Part shown: positions 1 to 9,103 of the stretch, in pieces
Layout: each line of letters begins with the position of its first letter
Numbering within the stretch: position 1 is the first letter of the stretch
Source: Mesorhizobium sp. WSM3862
GTDB lineage: Bacteria > Pseudomonadota > Alphaproteobacteria > Rhizobiales > Rhizobiaceae
Reading direction: 5' to 3'
Assembly: GCF_002294985.1 (NCBI RefSeq)
Contig: NZ_NSGE01000010.1
Span: forward strand, 1 to 64,000
Length of the DNA: 64,000 nt
Made by a program: the position numbers and the translations under genes
Notes under the pieces: model-generated
Seen by the model: only the letters and a program-made list of their open reading frames with translations
Databases searched by the model: none
Told to the model about the DNA's origin: nothing

Positions 1-179
1 CAAGGACGAGCTGACGAGTACACTTGACAGGAGCAACCGCGTGAACAGCGGGGGCGTCATCATCAACACTGAACATTACACAGCGCTGTTGAGACCGGCG
101 AAGAGGCAGAGGACTGACAGTCCGCAAACCCTCGCCACGAGGCGGCAAGCGAGCGAAGCAAATACATCGTCCATCAGGC

Positions 180-890
180 AAGACTCCGATCAAGCCCGAG
201 CGGACCTGATGGCTTCCTCCAGAAGCAGAGAGCGCTCCGACGCGGGACGTTGAGCTCCATGGCTGGGCCAAGCAGAACAGCTCTTTTGACGACAGAGGCG
301 CTGATGCGATCTCCAGACCGGTAGCTCTCGCCGTAATTGATCAGGCTGGCACTGTTGGAAGGCGATGTAGGCTTGGAACCCGCCGACGGCGGCCATGAAC
401 TTGCGCATGTTCGGCTAGCCTGTTTCGAGACCTTCCGCGTCGAACTGCAGGTCGGCGATTTCGTCACGGTCACGATAGACGTTACGATGTCAGAGATGCC
501 ATTTGATTCTGCGCAAGGTTTCAAGCAGGTCCTGTCCGGCCTGCTGGTCGTGGTTTTCGAGCCCTTGCACGCACTGGCGAAGGACCGTGATGCGCATGGC
601 GATATGGAACCAGTCGAGGACATGCTCTCGCCGCCGGCGCTATCGTTTCCGCGAGCGAGGGCGGACTTATTTCCCCACCGTCGTTGATGAAGGTAAATCC
701 TGATTGGCCTGGACGCCCTGCTTCTTGAGATGGTCGAGAATGCGCCGTTGCAGTTCGCGATCATCGCCGGTGTACGAACCGATGTAGCGCGGAGCGCCGT
801 CTTCAGGCCGCGAGCGGCCTGCGATCAGCTCGATTTTTCTTCCGGTCGGCACGGTGGCGGATGTACTCGGGAAACTCCAGAATAGCGTGC
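180..890 (-). pseudogene. ISKra4-family transposase remnant
   Basis: Reading leftwards, successive pieces of one transposase appear in different frames: RYIGSYTGDD and KKQGVQANQD near 700-800, HVLDWFHIAMRITVL near 580-625, MAAVGGFQAYIAF near 375-410 and LINYGESYRSGDRIS near 310-345. Their order and wording match ISKra4-type transposases as I know them. At least two frameshifts and one in-frame stop separate the pieces, and both ends are missing, so this is a dead fragment. The 180 bases to its left show no recognisable gene. The family name rests on recalled motifs, not on a search. Confidence 0.7.
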
Positions 891-892
891 GG

Positions 893-1612
893 TCAAGCGG
901 CCGAGGTGCCTCCGTAGCTGACATCTACGTCAGCGTTGAAGAAGTACCCTGCACCACGGGATGTTTTGACTAGCCGAGGATTGGCCGCATCAACCTCCAG
1001 CTTTCGGCGCAGGCGCATGATCAGGACATCCACACTTCGATCATAGACCTCTTCTCCACGCACACGGCTCGCGAGCAAAAGCCGTTCTCTGGATAACACG
1101 TTGCGTGGGTTCTCCAGGAACGCGATCAAGAGATTGAACTCACATGCGGTAAGCTTGACCTCGCCACGCACCTCACAGATCAGTCGCCGCTGCTTGACGC
1201 TAAGCTTCCAGGCCCCAAAGCGAAATGAGCGCTGATCTCTGGTTCGCGGAATGCGCTCGCGTAACGCCACCCGAATGCGGGCCAAGAATTCGCGCATCCC
1301 GAAAGGCTTGGCAATGAAATCGGTTGCGCCAAGTTCCAGTGCAACCACTTTTTCCGCCTCCTCGAGCCGGTCGCCGCTGATCACTATGATCGGAACGTCC
1401 GACTTTGTCGCCAGATTGCGGACGATCGCAAGTCCATCCTCCCGGCCTAGATTAAGGTCAACAATCACGAGATCGACTGGCTCGTGTGAAAGAACATAGT
1501 CAAACTGCTTGGTATCGTGGACTACGGTTACCTTCAAGGCATGCATCGTGAGGTACTCGGCGATGAGGCGCCGCATTGCGGCATCATCATCGATGACAAG
1601 AACATGTTTCAA
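893..1612 (-). CDS. virG: VirG response regulator (OmpR/PhoB type)
   Basis: This 239-residue protein is the cytoplasmic DNA-binding half of the VirA/VirG two-component system that switches on type IV secretion genes. The N-terminal receiver domain (about 1-120) has the acidic pocket DDD at 8-10, the phosphorylated Asp52 in VIVDLNLGREDG and the conserved Lys in FIAKPFG. The C-terminal half (about 130-232) is a winged-helix DNA-binding domain ending in VKTSRGAGYFF. Length matches Agrobacterium VirG. It is transcribed away from virB1 across about 1.1 kb. Its cognate kinase virA lies beyond virB11 on the same strand. A vir box upstream of virB1 is its probable target. Confidence 0.92.
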   Translation of the reverse strand: MKHVLVIDDDAAMRRLIAEYLTMHALKVTVVHDTKQFDYVLSHEPVDLVIVDLNLGREDGLAIVRNLATKSDVPIIVISGDRLEEAEKVVALELGATDFIAKPFGMREFLARIRVALRERIPRTRDQRSFRFGAWKLSVKQRRLICEVRGEVKLTACEFNLLIAFLENPRNVLSRERLLLASRVRGEEVYDRSVDVLIMRLRRKLEVDAANPRLVKTSRGAGYFFNADVDVSYGGTSAA

Positions 1613-2424
1613 CGGCTCACCTTCAATTTCGAATCGCCTTGTCTAAGCTGTTGCCGAGCAATTCTAGGGCACCGATATAGAACAGCTGCCCCTTGGTCCC
1701 ACCCGCCGCTGCAGGCGGCCAGTAACGAGGGCTTGGGTCGTCCAGAATCGGTAGAAAGCTGGACCTTGTCGATCGCGAATTGGCGGCATGCATCTAGCCG
1801 TGAGACCAGACAGGTTCAAGCGCTAACATGACCTGCCGTGAGGTCTTTCGCTTTTCCGGATCATGATTCCCGTTTTGTCAGTTTTGACGCGGGCCTGCTC
1901 ACACATTCGGATTCTTTCGGCATGGATGCCGAGTCGCCTCCAATGTGGTTGCCCTCGTGACGTTATCTGGCGCTTGCGGCCTGGATCATCTCGACATCGT
2001 CAGACTCGTGGGAGCCCGACGTGGTTGAGCAGCGCCGCGTTTGAGTCCCTGAAAGGTGTCGGCGAAAGGACAAACGTGATTCGCTACAGCGGTTTTGTGC
2101 CAAATAGCATGTCGCCTGCCAAGCCGGGTCCTTCCGAGATGGCGGGCGGCATCGCATCTTGTTTTGGCAGAGGACGGTTACCCTCCGACCTAACATTTCT
2201 CAGCTTACGCGAGACCTCCACATTGAGCCTGTCACGTCACGGGCAGCACCTCAAAAAACTCGACAGCGCCAGAATCGAATCTCGTGATTGTGCCCGGCGA
2301 TAGCCGTCGGATTCCGTCAAGGGCCTGCGGTTTTCTCCCGATGGAACTGTATGATCAACTCATCCAGTGCGCGGCCGAACAGCTGAACCAGGTTCGCCGG
2401 CGTCATTCTCCGACCTTGGGCATG
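1613..2424. other. virG-IS3 relic intergenic stretch, no gene seen
   Basis: About 0.8 kb upstream of virG. The open frames here have no recognisable domain, no good ribosome binding site and low-complexity composition. The sequence just upstream of virG (about 1619-1634) contains an imperfect half of a vir box (AAATTGAA on the minus strand), too weak to call as an operator. Confidence 0.5.
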
Positions 2425-2590
2425 GACGGCCTTCATGTCCACCTCGGCTCCGATTTTTCCGCCGCGCCGAAATGCGTTCGCGGCTCCTTACAGAATCGGC
2501 TTTCTCCAATCCGTGATCTAGTGCGCATGCACATCAGACTCCTGCGCCAGCTCGGACCGCGTCTTTTCTCCCTGAAGAAATGTCTTTTGT
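2425..2590 (-). pseudogene. IS3-family OrfA (helix-turn-helix) remnant
   Basis: Translated on the minus strand this segment reads KTRSELAQESDVHAH, stop, ITDWRKPIL, stop, GAANAFRR, then VDMKAVHAQ. That is the order of the OrfA of IS3-type elements (a helix-turn-helix with 'LAxxxxVHxxQIxxWKxxLLEGAAxxF', then 'VxxLHAKIG'). Two in-frame stops sit where conserved Gln and Glu codons are expected, so it is inactive. OrfB is not visible. The relic ends almost at the vir box, so an IS insertion may have set the left border of the virB promoter region. Confidence 0.65.
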
Positions 2591-2602
2591 TTCAATTGAA
2601 AC
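2589..2602 (+). promoter_or_regulatory. vir box (VirG operator) upstream of virB1
   Basis: The 14 bases GTTTCAATTGAAAC form a perfect palindrome and match the Agrobacterium vir box core (TNCAATTGAAAY). It lies 104 bp before the virB1 start. This is a normal place for VirG activation of the virB operon, and virG and virA flank the operon. Confidence 0.8.
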
Positions 2603-2706
2603 CGAAAAGCTCAACTTGAACATCACACAGTAACAAACCTCCCCGATAAGCGCGTGCCGGACAGGGCCAGAACCCGTCCGGCGGCTTGAAAGGTGGGTGA
2701 TAGGGA

Positions 2707-3489
2707 ATGTTTATTGCAGTTTGGCCACTGGCTATTGTCCTGTTGACATCCATGTCACTCCCAGCCGAGCCCGCGCCACTTTCGCCCCGTGAGTTCCACC
2801 GCCTATCGCGCAAATGCGCTCCCTGGGTTGCGCCGTCTACCCTGGCCGCGATTGCCAAGATTGAAAGTGGCTTTGAGACGCTGGTGGCTCATGACAACAC
2901 CACAGGCGAGCAGCTTCGCTGGATGGACCACCTGGAAGCCACGCGGGGCATCAAGGACCGGCTCGAAGCACAACATTCTGTCGATGTTGGATTGATGCAA
3001 ATAAACAGCAAGAACTTTCCCATGCTCAGTCTCACGCCGGAAAAGGCTTTCGAGCCCTGCGCCTCCCTTTCGGCTGCCGCCCACTTGCTTGAAAGCCGGT
3101 ATGCCGGCGGCACGACTGCTCCGGCGCAGCAACTGGCGCTTCGCCGTGCCATCTCGGCCTATAACACGGGCGACCTCACGCGTGGTTTCGCCAACGGTTA
3201 TGTACGCAAGGTCGAGTCGGCCGCAAGGGACATCTCAAGTCACCTTGAGCGAACGATGGAGCCGACCCCTCGAGATGCACTACATGTTGAAGCACCCGGT
3301 CGAAAAGCTGTGCCGCCTCTGCTCCAACAGAGCCAACAGGCCAATAGAAAGCAGCCCAACCAAAATTCCTGGGATATCTGGGGCTCCTATCAGCCAGACC
3401 GCTCCGGGGCCGATCCATCCGGTCCGACCGGCAGCCAGGCTGCGGAAGAGCGGGAACCCTCGACCCCGAACAAACTCGTATTCGATTGA
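2707..3489 (+). CDS. virB1: VirB1 lytic transglycosylase
   Basis: A 260-residue periplasmic muramidase that opens the peptidoglycan for assembly of the type IV secretion channel. Residues 1-20 form a signal peptide (FIAVWPLAIVLLTSMSLPAE). The SLT domain follows, with the catalytic Glu in IAKIESGF (about 50-58), the VGLMQINSKNF block (about 96-106) and AISAYNTG (about 152-159). The Pro/Gln-rich C-terminal tail is variable in this family. It is the first gene of virB1-virB11 and the vir box is 104 bp upstream. virB2 begins 14 bp after its stop. Confidence 0.92.
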   Translation: MFIAVWPLAIVLLTSMSLPAEPAPLSPREFHRLSRKCAPWVAPSTLAAIAKIESGFETLVAHDNTTGEQLRWMDHLEATRGIKDRLEAQHSVDVGLMQINSKNFPMLSLTPEKAFEPCASLSAAAHLLESRYAGGTTAPAQQLALRRAISAYNTGDLTRGFANGYVRKVESAARDISSHLERTMEPTPRDALHVEAPGRKAVPPLLQQSQQANRKQPNQNSWDIWGSYQPDRSGADPSGPTGSQAAEEREPSTPNKLVFD

Positions 3490-3503
3490 ATCATGGAGAT
3501 ACA

Positions 3504-3869
3504 ATGATGAAGCCACTCAAGATACTTCGTGCGCTTAAAACGCGTGTTCCTTCGCCTTTTTCCATGCTGCGCATGACGGCTGAATATGTACCGGCCGCTG
3601 CTGCAGGCGTGGCGTGGGCGGTCTTCTCCAGCGGGCCAGCCGCGGCCCAGGTGACCGGAGGGACGGATCCTGCCAAGATGGTCCAGAATATCTGCACCTT
3701 CATACTTGGTCCCTTCGGACAATCACTGGCCGTGCTCGGACTGGTGGCCATCGGTATCTCCTGGATGTTCGGTCGTGCCTCACTTGGCCTGGTTGCGGGT
3801 GTCGTTGGAGGGATCGTCATCATGTTTGGCGCCAGTTTCCTGGGCAAGGCGCTCATAGGCGGTGGCTGA
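3504..3869 (+). CDS. virB2: VirB2 major pilin
   Basis: A 121-residue pilin precursor. The long leader ends at SSGPAAAQ followed by VTGGTDPAKM, giving a mature pilin of about 73 residues with two hydrophobic segments (FGQSLAVLGLVAIGISW and LGLVAGVVGGIVIMFGAS). I chose ATG 3504 because GGAGA lies five bases upstream. An in-frame TTG at 3486 overlaps the virB1 stop and is less likely. The stop overlaps the virB3 start as TGATG. Confidence 0.88.
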   Translation: MMKPLKILRALKTRVPSPFSMLRMTAEYVPAAAAGVAWAVFSSGPAAAQVTGGTDPAKMVQNICTFILGPFGQSLAVLGLVAIGISWMFGRASLGLVAGVVGGIVIMFGASFLGKALIGGG

Positions 3870-4195
3870 TGAGCGACCGATTGGAAGTGAGCACCCTCTA
3901 TGTGGCGGCGACACGCCCCGCACTGTTTTTGGGGGTGCCGCTGACGCTGGCCGGATTGCTCATGATGTTGGCGGGGCTCGTCATCATTATCCTAAAGAAC
4001 CCACTTTATGAAGTCGTGCTCGTGCCACTCTGGTTCGGAGCACGGCTGATTGTTGAGCGTGACTATAACGCCGCAAGCGTCGCGTTCCTCTATTTGCAGA
4101 CGGCCGGCAGAAGCGTGGACGGGCCGGTCTGGGGCGGCGCGAGCGTAAGCGCCAATCCGATCAGGGTGCCGAAACGCGGAAGAGGAATGGTGTAA
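3869..4195 (+). CDS. virB3: VirB3 inner-membrane T4SS component
   Basis: A 108-residue protein whose N-terminal third holds a hydrophobic hairpin (about residues 17-42), followed by PLYEVVLVP and a short cytoplasmic tail. This is the size and architecture of VirB3, which pairs with the ATPase VirB4 at the inner membrane. Its ATG overlaps the virB2 stop and its stop overlaps the virB4 ATG, indicating translational coupling. The start at 3869 is inferred from this overlap, since the open frame continues upstream without a start signal. Confidence 0.85.
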   Translation: MSDRLEVSTLYVAATRPALFLGVPLTLAGLLMMLAGLVIIILKNPLYEVVLVPLWFGARLIVERDYNAASVAFLYLQTAGRSVDGPVWGGASVSANPIRVPKRGRGMV

Positions 4196-6564
4196 TGTTT
4201 GGCGCCAGTGGCCGGACCGAGAGATCTGGCGAGATCTATCTTCCATATGTCGGTCATCTAAGCGACCAGGTTGTCCTTCTGGAAGACGGATCGATCATGG
4301 CCATGGCACACGTCAACGGGCTGCCGTTTGATTTGGAAGACGCTGAGATGCGCAACTCGCGCTGCCGCGCGTTCAACACTCTCTTGCGCAACATCGCCGA
4401 TGACAATGTCACGCTATACGCTCATCTTGTGCGAAACAACGATGTGGCGGAGCCGGCATCGCGCCAGTTTCAAAGTGCATTCGCTGGCAGTCTGAGCGAG
4501 GCCTACGAGAGCCGTGTGCTGTCGGGCAAGCTCTTTCGCAACGATCACTTCCTCACTGTCGTCGTGTTCCCCCGCACCGCAATCGGCAAGATCGGCTGGC
4601 GCATTGCCAAATCCCCCAGGCGGAATGACAACGATCTGGCCACACAAATGCGAAGCCTGGAGGACCTCTGGCAGATCATTGCTGGGTCACTCGGCGGTTA
4701 CGGTCTGCGCCGGTTGGGTATTCGTGAGAAAGGCGACGTGCTCTTCACGGAAATCGGTGAGGCGCTTCGGCTGATAATGACTTGCCGGTTTCTTCCGGTT
4801 CCGATGGTTACCGGCTCACTTGGCGCCTCGATCTACACTGACCAGGTCATCTGCGGAAAGCGGGCGCTTGAGATCCGAAGACCCCGCGGTAGCTCCGTGG
4901 GATCATTGTTTTCGTTCCGTGAGTATCCGGCGACGACGCGCCCAGGCATGCTAAACCCCTTGCTGTCCGCCAACTTCCCGCTTGTCCTCAGCCAGAGCTT
5001 TTCCTTCCTCACTCGGCCACAAGCTCATGCGAAGCTTAGCCTTAAGTCCAGCCAGATGACGAGCGCTGGCGACAAGGCTCTCACCCAGATCAATGAACTT
5101 GCCGAGGCAGAGGACGCACTGGCAAGCAACGAGTTCGTCATGGGTTCGCATCATCTGAGTCTGTGCGTCTATGCGGACAGCCTCCACAGCCTTGCAGATC
5201 GGGCAGCAAATGCCCGCGCAAGGCTGGCCGACGCGGGCGCCGTTATCGTCCAAGAGGGTATCGGCATGGAGGCCGCGTACTGGTCCCAACTTCCGGGGAA
5301 CAACAAGTGGCGCACGCGCCCCGGCGCGATCACCTCGCACAATTTTGCCGGGCTTGTCTCTTTTGAGAACTTCCCAAGTGGTTCCATTTCCGGCCACTGG
5401 GGCAAAGCTGTTGCGCGCTTTCGCACGAACGGTGGAACTTCTTTCGACTACATCCCCCATGAGAATGACGTCGGCATGACAGCGATATTCGGGCCTGTCG
5501 GCAAAGGCAAGACGACGCTGATGACCTTTATCCTCGCGATGCTTGAGCAAAGCGTGGTCGATCGCGATGGTGCCATCGTCTTTTTCGATAAGGACCGGGG
5601 TGGTGAACTGCTGGTGCGAGCCACCGGAGGGACATATCTAGCGTTGCGCAGAGGCGCTCCGAGCGGCTTGGCCCCTCTGCGTGGACTGGACAATACCTCC
5701 GCCTCGTTGGACTTTCTGCGCGAATGGCTGGTGGCTTTAATCGAGAGCGACGGCCGTGGCCCGATCTCGCCGGAGGAAAGCCGTCGACTGGAACGTGGCA
5801 TTGTTCGTCAACTTTCGTTCGAACCCGTCATGCGCTCAATTGCGGGCCTGCGCGAATTCCTGCTGCACGGCGCCTCCGAGGGCGCAGGAGCGCGGCTGCA
5901 GCGGTGGTGTAGAGGGAATGCGCTTGGATGGGCCTTTGACGGCGATGTCGACGAAGTAAGGCTGGATGCCTCCATTACGGGCTTCGACATGACACAGCTC
6001 CTGGAATTTGAGGAGGTCTGTGCGCCGGCCGCCGCATATCTTCTGCACCGCGTGGGCGCTGTTGTCGATGGCCGACGGTTCGTCATGAGCTGCGACGAAT
6101 TTCGCTTCTATCTGCTCAACCCCCAATTCTCGGCTGTTATCGACAAGTTCTTGCTCACTGTTCGCAAGAACAACGGAATGTTGATACTCGCAACGCAGCA
6201 GCCTGAACACGTGCTTGAATCGCCCCTCGGAGCCAGTCTCGTTGCACAATGCATGACGAAGATTTTCTATCCATCACCGACGGCGGACCGGGCTGCGTAT
6301 GTCGATGGCTTGAAGTGCACCACGCAAGAGTTCGAGGCAATCCGCCAGGGAATGGCAATTGGCAGCCGCAAGTTTTTGCTCAAGCGCGACAGCGGGAGTG
6401 TTGTTTGCGAATTCGATCTTGGCCAGATGCGCGAATATGTAGCCGTGCTCTCGGGGCGGGCCAACACCGTGCGCTTTGCCGACCAGCTTCGTGACCAGCA
6501 CGGCGATGCCCCAAGTGCGTGGCTCGATAAGTTCATGGCTCGTTACCACGAAGTTCAAGACTGA
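4195..6564 (+). CDS. virB4: VirB4 secretion ATPase
   Basis: A 789-residue ATPase that powers pilus biogenesis and substrate transfer. It has the usual VirB4 length. The Walker A motif GPVGKGKTTL is at about 433-442. A Walker B-like segment RFVMSCDEFRFY is at about 627-638, and LILATQQPEHVL follows. The N-terminal half (about 1-400) is the CagE/VirB4 domain. It overlaps virB3 by one base and virB5 begins 13 bp after its stop behind a GGAGG site. Confidence 0.94.
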   Translation: MFGASGRTERSGEIYLPYVGHLSDQVVLLEDGSIMAMAHVNGLPFDLEDAEMRNSRCRAFNTLLRNIADDNVTLYAHLVRNNDVAEPASRQFQSAFAGSLSEAYESRVLSGKLFRNDHFLTVVVFPRTAIGKIGWRIAKSPRRNDNDLATQMRSLEDLWQIIAGSLGGYGLRRLGIREKGDVLFTEIGEALRLIMTCRFLPVPMVTGSLGASIYTDQVICGKRALEIRRPRGSSVGSLFSFREYPATTRPGMLNPLLSANFPLVLSQSFSFLTRPQAHAKLSLKSSQMTSAGDKALTQINELAEAEDALASNEFVMGSHHLSLCVYADSLHSLADRAANARARLADAGAVIVQEGIGMEAAYWSQLPGNNKWRTRPGAITSHNFAGLVSFENFPSGSISGHWGKAVARFRTNGGTSFDYIPHENDVGMTAIFGPVGKGKTTLMTFILAMLEQSVVDRDGAIVFFDKDRGGELLVRATGGTYLALRRGAPSGLAPLRGLDNTSASLDFLREWLVALIESDGRGPISPEESRRLERGIVRQLSFEPVMRSIAGLREFLLHGASEGAGARLQRWCRGNALGWAFDGDVDEVRLDASITGFDMTQLLEFEEVCAPAAAYLLHRVGAVVDGRRFVMSCDEFRFYLLNPQFSAVIDKFLLTVRKNNGMLILATQQPEHVLESPLGASLVAQCMTKIFYPSPTADRAAYVDGLKCTTQEFEAIRQGMAIGSRKFLLKRDSGSVVCEFDLGQMREYVAVLSGRANTVRFADQLRDQHGDAPSAWLDKFMARYHEVQD

Positions 6565-6577
6565 CGGAGGAATATTC

Positions 6578-7261
6578 ATGAGATTTGCCAAGCTCGCAGT
6601 AACAACGCTTGCTGCTTCCTTTCTGCTGAGCACACAGGCCCGGTCACAATTTATTGTCAGCGACCCGGCAACAGAAATACAATCGGCCCTAACAGCGAGT
6701 TCCACTGCGGCGATCCTTGTAAAGTCAGTCGAGACGCTCGCTACCACGATCGAAATGGTGGAGATGCTGAAGTCGTCATTTGCTGTCACGGGACTGCTGG
6801 GCGCCCTGAACCAAGGAAATCACTACCCGTCGGGCAACAAGCTGGAGGGGCAGATGTTTGATGCTCGGGCGCCAGTTTCGACCATGGCGCGTAACATTTC
6901 GCAGGACCCAACTAGGATAGTCACCGGCACCGATGCGGAAGGGAAACTGTTAAACGGGCAAATCACTGGTGCGGCCAATGCCGCAGCTCTTGCAGCCGAC
7001 ACTCTGGACGTAATGGACAAGCGCCTTAAGAACAACAGCGACACGCTTGGTCAGCTTTCCCGCTCGCGAAATATTGTGCAGGCCACAGTGACCAACGGTC
7101 TGGTCCTCAAGCAGATTCACGATGCGATCATCCAAAATGTCCAGGCCACCAGTCTGCTGACGATGGCCACCGCACAAGGGAGCCTTCACGCCGCGGAGGA
7201 GGCCGCAACGCAGCGTCGCGAACGCCAGGACACCGCCAAGATGTTTAGCATCCTCCCGTGA
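6578..7261 (+). CDS. virB5: VirB5 minor pilin
   Basis: A 227-residue secreted protein with a signal peptide (about 1-24, LAASFLLSTQARSQ). The rest is helical and rich in Gln, Ala and Ser, as in VirB5 pilus-tip adhesins. The start ATG 6578 has GGAGG seven bases upstream. Position between virB4 and virB6, length and signal peptide support the call more than any single motif. Confidence 0.85.
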   Translation: MRFAKLAVTTLAASFLLSTQARSQFIVSDPATEIQSALTASSTAAILVKSVETLATTIEMVEMLKSSFAVTGLLGALNQGNHYPSGNKLEGQMFDARAPVSTMARNISQDPTRIVTGTDAEGKLLNGQITGAANAAALAADTLDVMDKRLKNNSDTLGQLSRSRNIVQATVTNGLVLKQIHDAIIQNVQATSLLTMATAQGSLHAAEEAATQRRERQDTAKMFSILP

Positions 7262-7319
7262 ACGACGCAGAGTTCATCGGGCTCAGTTGCGCTGATCAGG
7301 GACAAATCAGGCTCAGGCC

Positions 7320-8207
7320 ATGAATTTCAAAATTCCCGCGCCATTCACGACGATACACACGATCTTTGATCAGGCCTTTACGTTAGGCCTGCAAAACGTC
7401 GTTGAAAACGTCCAAGCGGCGGTCAGTGCGCCTCTGGTTGCGTGTGTGACGCTTTGGATAATAATCCAAGGCTGTCTGGTCATGCGTGGTCAAGTCGACG
7501 CGCGCGGGGGTATCTCGCGCGTAATCATGGTATCGATCGTCGTTGCTCTTATCTTAGAGCAGGACAACTACCAGAAGTACATTGAATCGGTCTTTGACGA
7601 CACGATTCCAAGGCTTGCTCATCAAATCAGTGGCAGCGACTTGCCTTTTACAAGTATCCCCCAGAAGCTCGACTTTATGTTTTCTGCAACTCAGTATGCA
7701 ATTCAAGTCATTGCTTCCGAGATAGGCCCTATGAATGGACAGGACATACTTGCTTTCGAGGGAGCGCAATGGGTTTTCTACGGTGCGCTGTGGACAGCAT
7801 TTGAGATCTATGATGCCGTCGGAATTCTGACGAAGGTGCTCTTGGCAATCGGCCCGCTGGTTCTTGTAGGCTACCTTTTTGATCATACTCGAGACATGGC
7901 TGCCAAATGGATCGGCCAACTGCTCTCGTATGGGCTGCTGCTTCTCCTCCTCAACATCGTTGCCACCATAGTTATTGCGGCCGAAGCGGTATCGCTGGGA
8001 ATCATGCTCGTGGTGATCAAAGCCTCCGGTACAACAGCAGCCAAGATCATCGGGCTTTACGAACTCGACATGCTTTTCCTAGCTGGCGACGCTTTGATCG
8101 TCGCACTTCCGGCGATCGCCAGCAGCATCGCCGGCGGCTCTTTGGCCGGTGCGAACCGACCGCCTAACAGCCTCAGTCGCCACTTTGCCAAAACGGTGGG
8201 CGGTTAA
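7320..8207 (+). CDS. virB6: VirB6 polytopic membrane protein
   Basis: A 295-residue inner-membrane protein with several hydrophobic segments (about 35-60, 70-85, 165-190, 195-230 and 245-275) and the conserved Trp region near AKWIGQLLSYGLLLLLLN. This matches VirB6, which builds the inner-membrane pore of the secretion channel. It starts 58 bp after virB5 and is followed by the small virB7 gene. Confidence 0.88.
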   Translation: MNFKIPAPFTTIHTIFDQAFTLGLQNVVENVQAAVSAPLVACVTLWIIIQGCLVMRGQVDARGGISRVIMVSIVVALILEQDNYQKYIESVFDDTIPRLAHQISGSDLPFTSIPQKLDFMFSATQYAIQVIASEIGPMNGQDILAFEGAQWVFYGALWTAFEIYDAVGILTKVLLAIGPLVLVGYLFDHTRDMAAKWIGQLLSYGLLLLLLNIVATIVIAAEAVSLGIMLVVIKASGTTAAKIIGLYELDMLFLAGDALIVALPAIASSIAGGSLAGANRPPNSLSRHFAKTVGG

Positions 8208-8234
8208 TCAATCGAAAAGCGCGGTGCTAAAAAA

Positions 8235-8393
8235 ATGAAATATTGTCTAATCTTATCAATCCTAGCTTTGGCCGCCTGCAAGACGACCGATCGGCTTGCG
8301 ACCTGCGCGGGTGCGCCATTCCAACTCAACGTGGGACAATGGGAAACCACGCCTAAGGATCTTCAGGTCGATTGCGCGGAAGAGCCCAAGTGA
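8235..8393 (+). CDS. virB7: VirB7 outer-membrane lipoprotein
   Basis: A 52-residue gene. It has a lipoprotein signal with lipobox LALAAC (lipidated Cys15). Two further Cys residues (24 and 47) are available, and in Agrobacterium VirB7 a second Cys bonds to VirB9. The last codons overlap the virB8 GTG start (8390). Size, lipobox and position between virB6 and virB8 make this VirB7. Its role is to anchor VirB9 and VirB10 in the outer-membrane core. Confidence 0.85.
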   Translation: MKYCLILSILALAACKTTDRLATCAGAPFQLNVGQWETTPKDLQVDCAEEPK

Positions 8394-9103
8394 AGTTTCC
8401 TGAACATGCCCTTCTGGTGGACAGAGAAAGGCTAGCCGCCCACTACAAGGAGGTGGAAGCGTTTCAAACTTCACGAGCGAAGTCTGCGCGGCGCCTGTCA
8501 AAGGCCCTTATAGCCTTTGCGGCGGCGGCGGTCCTAGGAAACGTTGCCCAAGCATTTACCATCGCTGCCATGGTCCCGTTGGCCAAGCTCGTACCTGTGT
8601 TCCTCTGGGTACGGCCGGACGGGACCGTTGACAGCCAAGTGTCAATCTCAAAACTGCCCGCAACCCAAGACCGAGCCGTCATAAATGCTTCGCTATGGGA
8701 GTATGTACGCCTGCGCGAGGGCTACACGGCAGATACGGCCCAATACGCCTATGACCTCGTATCTAGTTTCAGCGCACCGGCCGTGCAACAGCAATATCAA
8801 GATTTCTTCAACTATCCGAATCCCACTTCGCCGCAAGTCACGGTCGGCAAGCGCGGCAAGCTCGAGGTTGGGCATATTTCCTCAAACGACATCAGTCCGG
8901 ACGTTCAACAGATCCGTTACAAACGTACGCTTGTTGTCGATGGGCAGATGCCGATGGTGACCACCTGGACAGCTACCATCCGCTACGAGCGCTTGACGGG
9001 TCTGCCTGGCCAATCGAGGCTCACCAATCCGGGAGGTCTACTCGTCACGTCCTATCAAGCCTCGGAAGATACCGTATCCAACCTGGGCAATGTGCAGCCA
9101 TGA
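8390..9103 (+). CDS. virB8: VirB8 inner-membrane scaffold
   Basis: A 237-residue bitopic protein: short cytoplasmic N-terminus, one membrane helix (about 38-62, ALIAFAAAAVLGNVAQAF) and a periplasmic VirB8 fold. I chose GTG 8390 because it overlaps the virB7 stop (GTGA), has GGAAGAG upstream and gives the same length as Agrobacterium VirB8. A TTG at 8372 is possible. The stop overlaps the virB9 ATG. Confidence 0.88.
   Translation: MKFPEHALLVDRERLAAHYKEVEAFQTSRAKSARRLSKALIAFAAAAVLGNVAQAFTIAAMVPLAKLVPVFLWVRPDGTVDSQVSISKLPATQDRAVINASLWEYVRLREGYTADTAQYAYDLVSSFSAPAVQQQYQDFFNYPNPTSPQVTVGKRGKLEVGHISSNDISPDVQQIRYKRTLVVDGQMPMVTTWTATIRYERLTGLPGQSRLTNPGGLLVTSYQASEDTVSNLGNVQP

Noticed and set aside
2284..2619. 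111-codon plus-strand frame before virB1
   Set aside because: It is the opposite strand of the IS3 OrfA relic.
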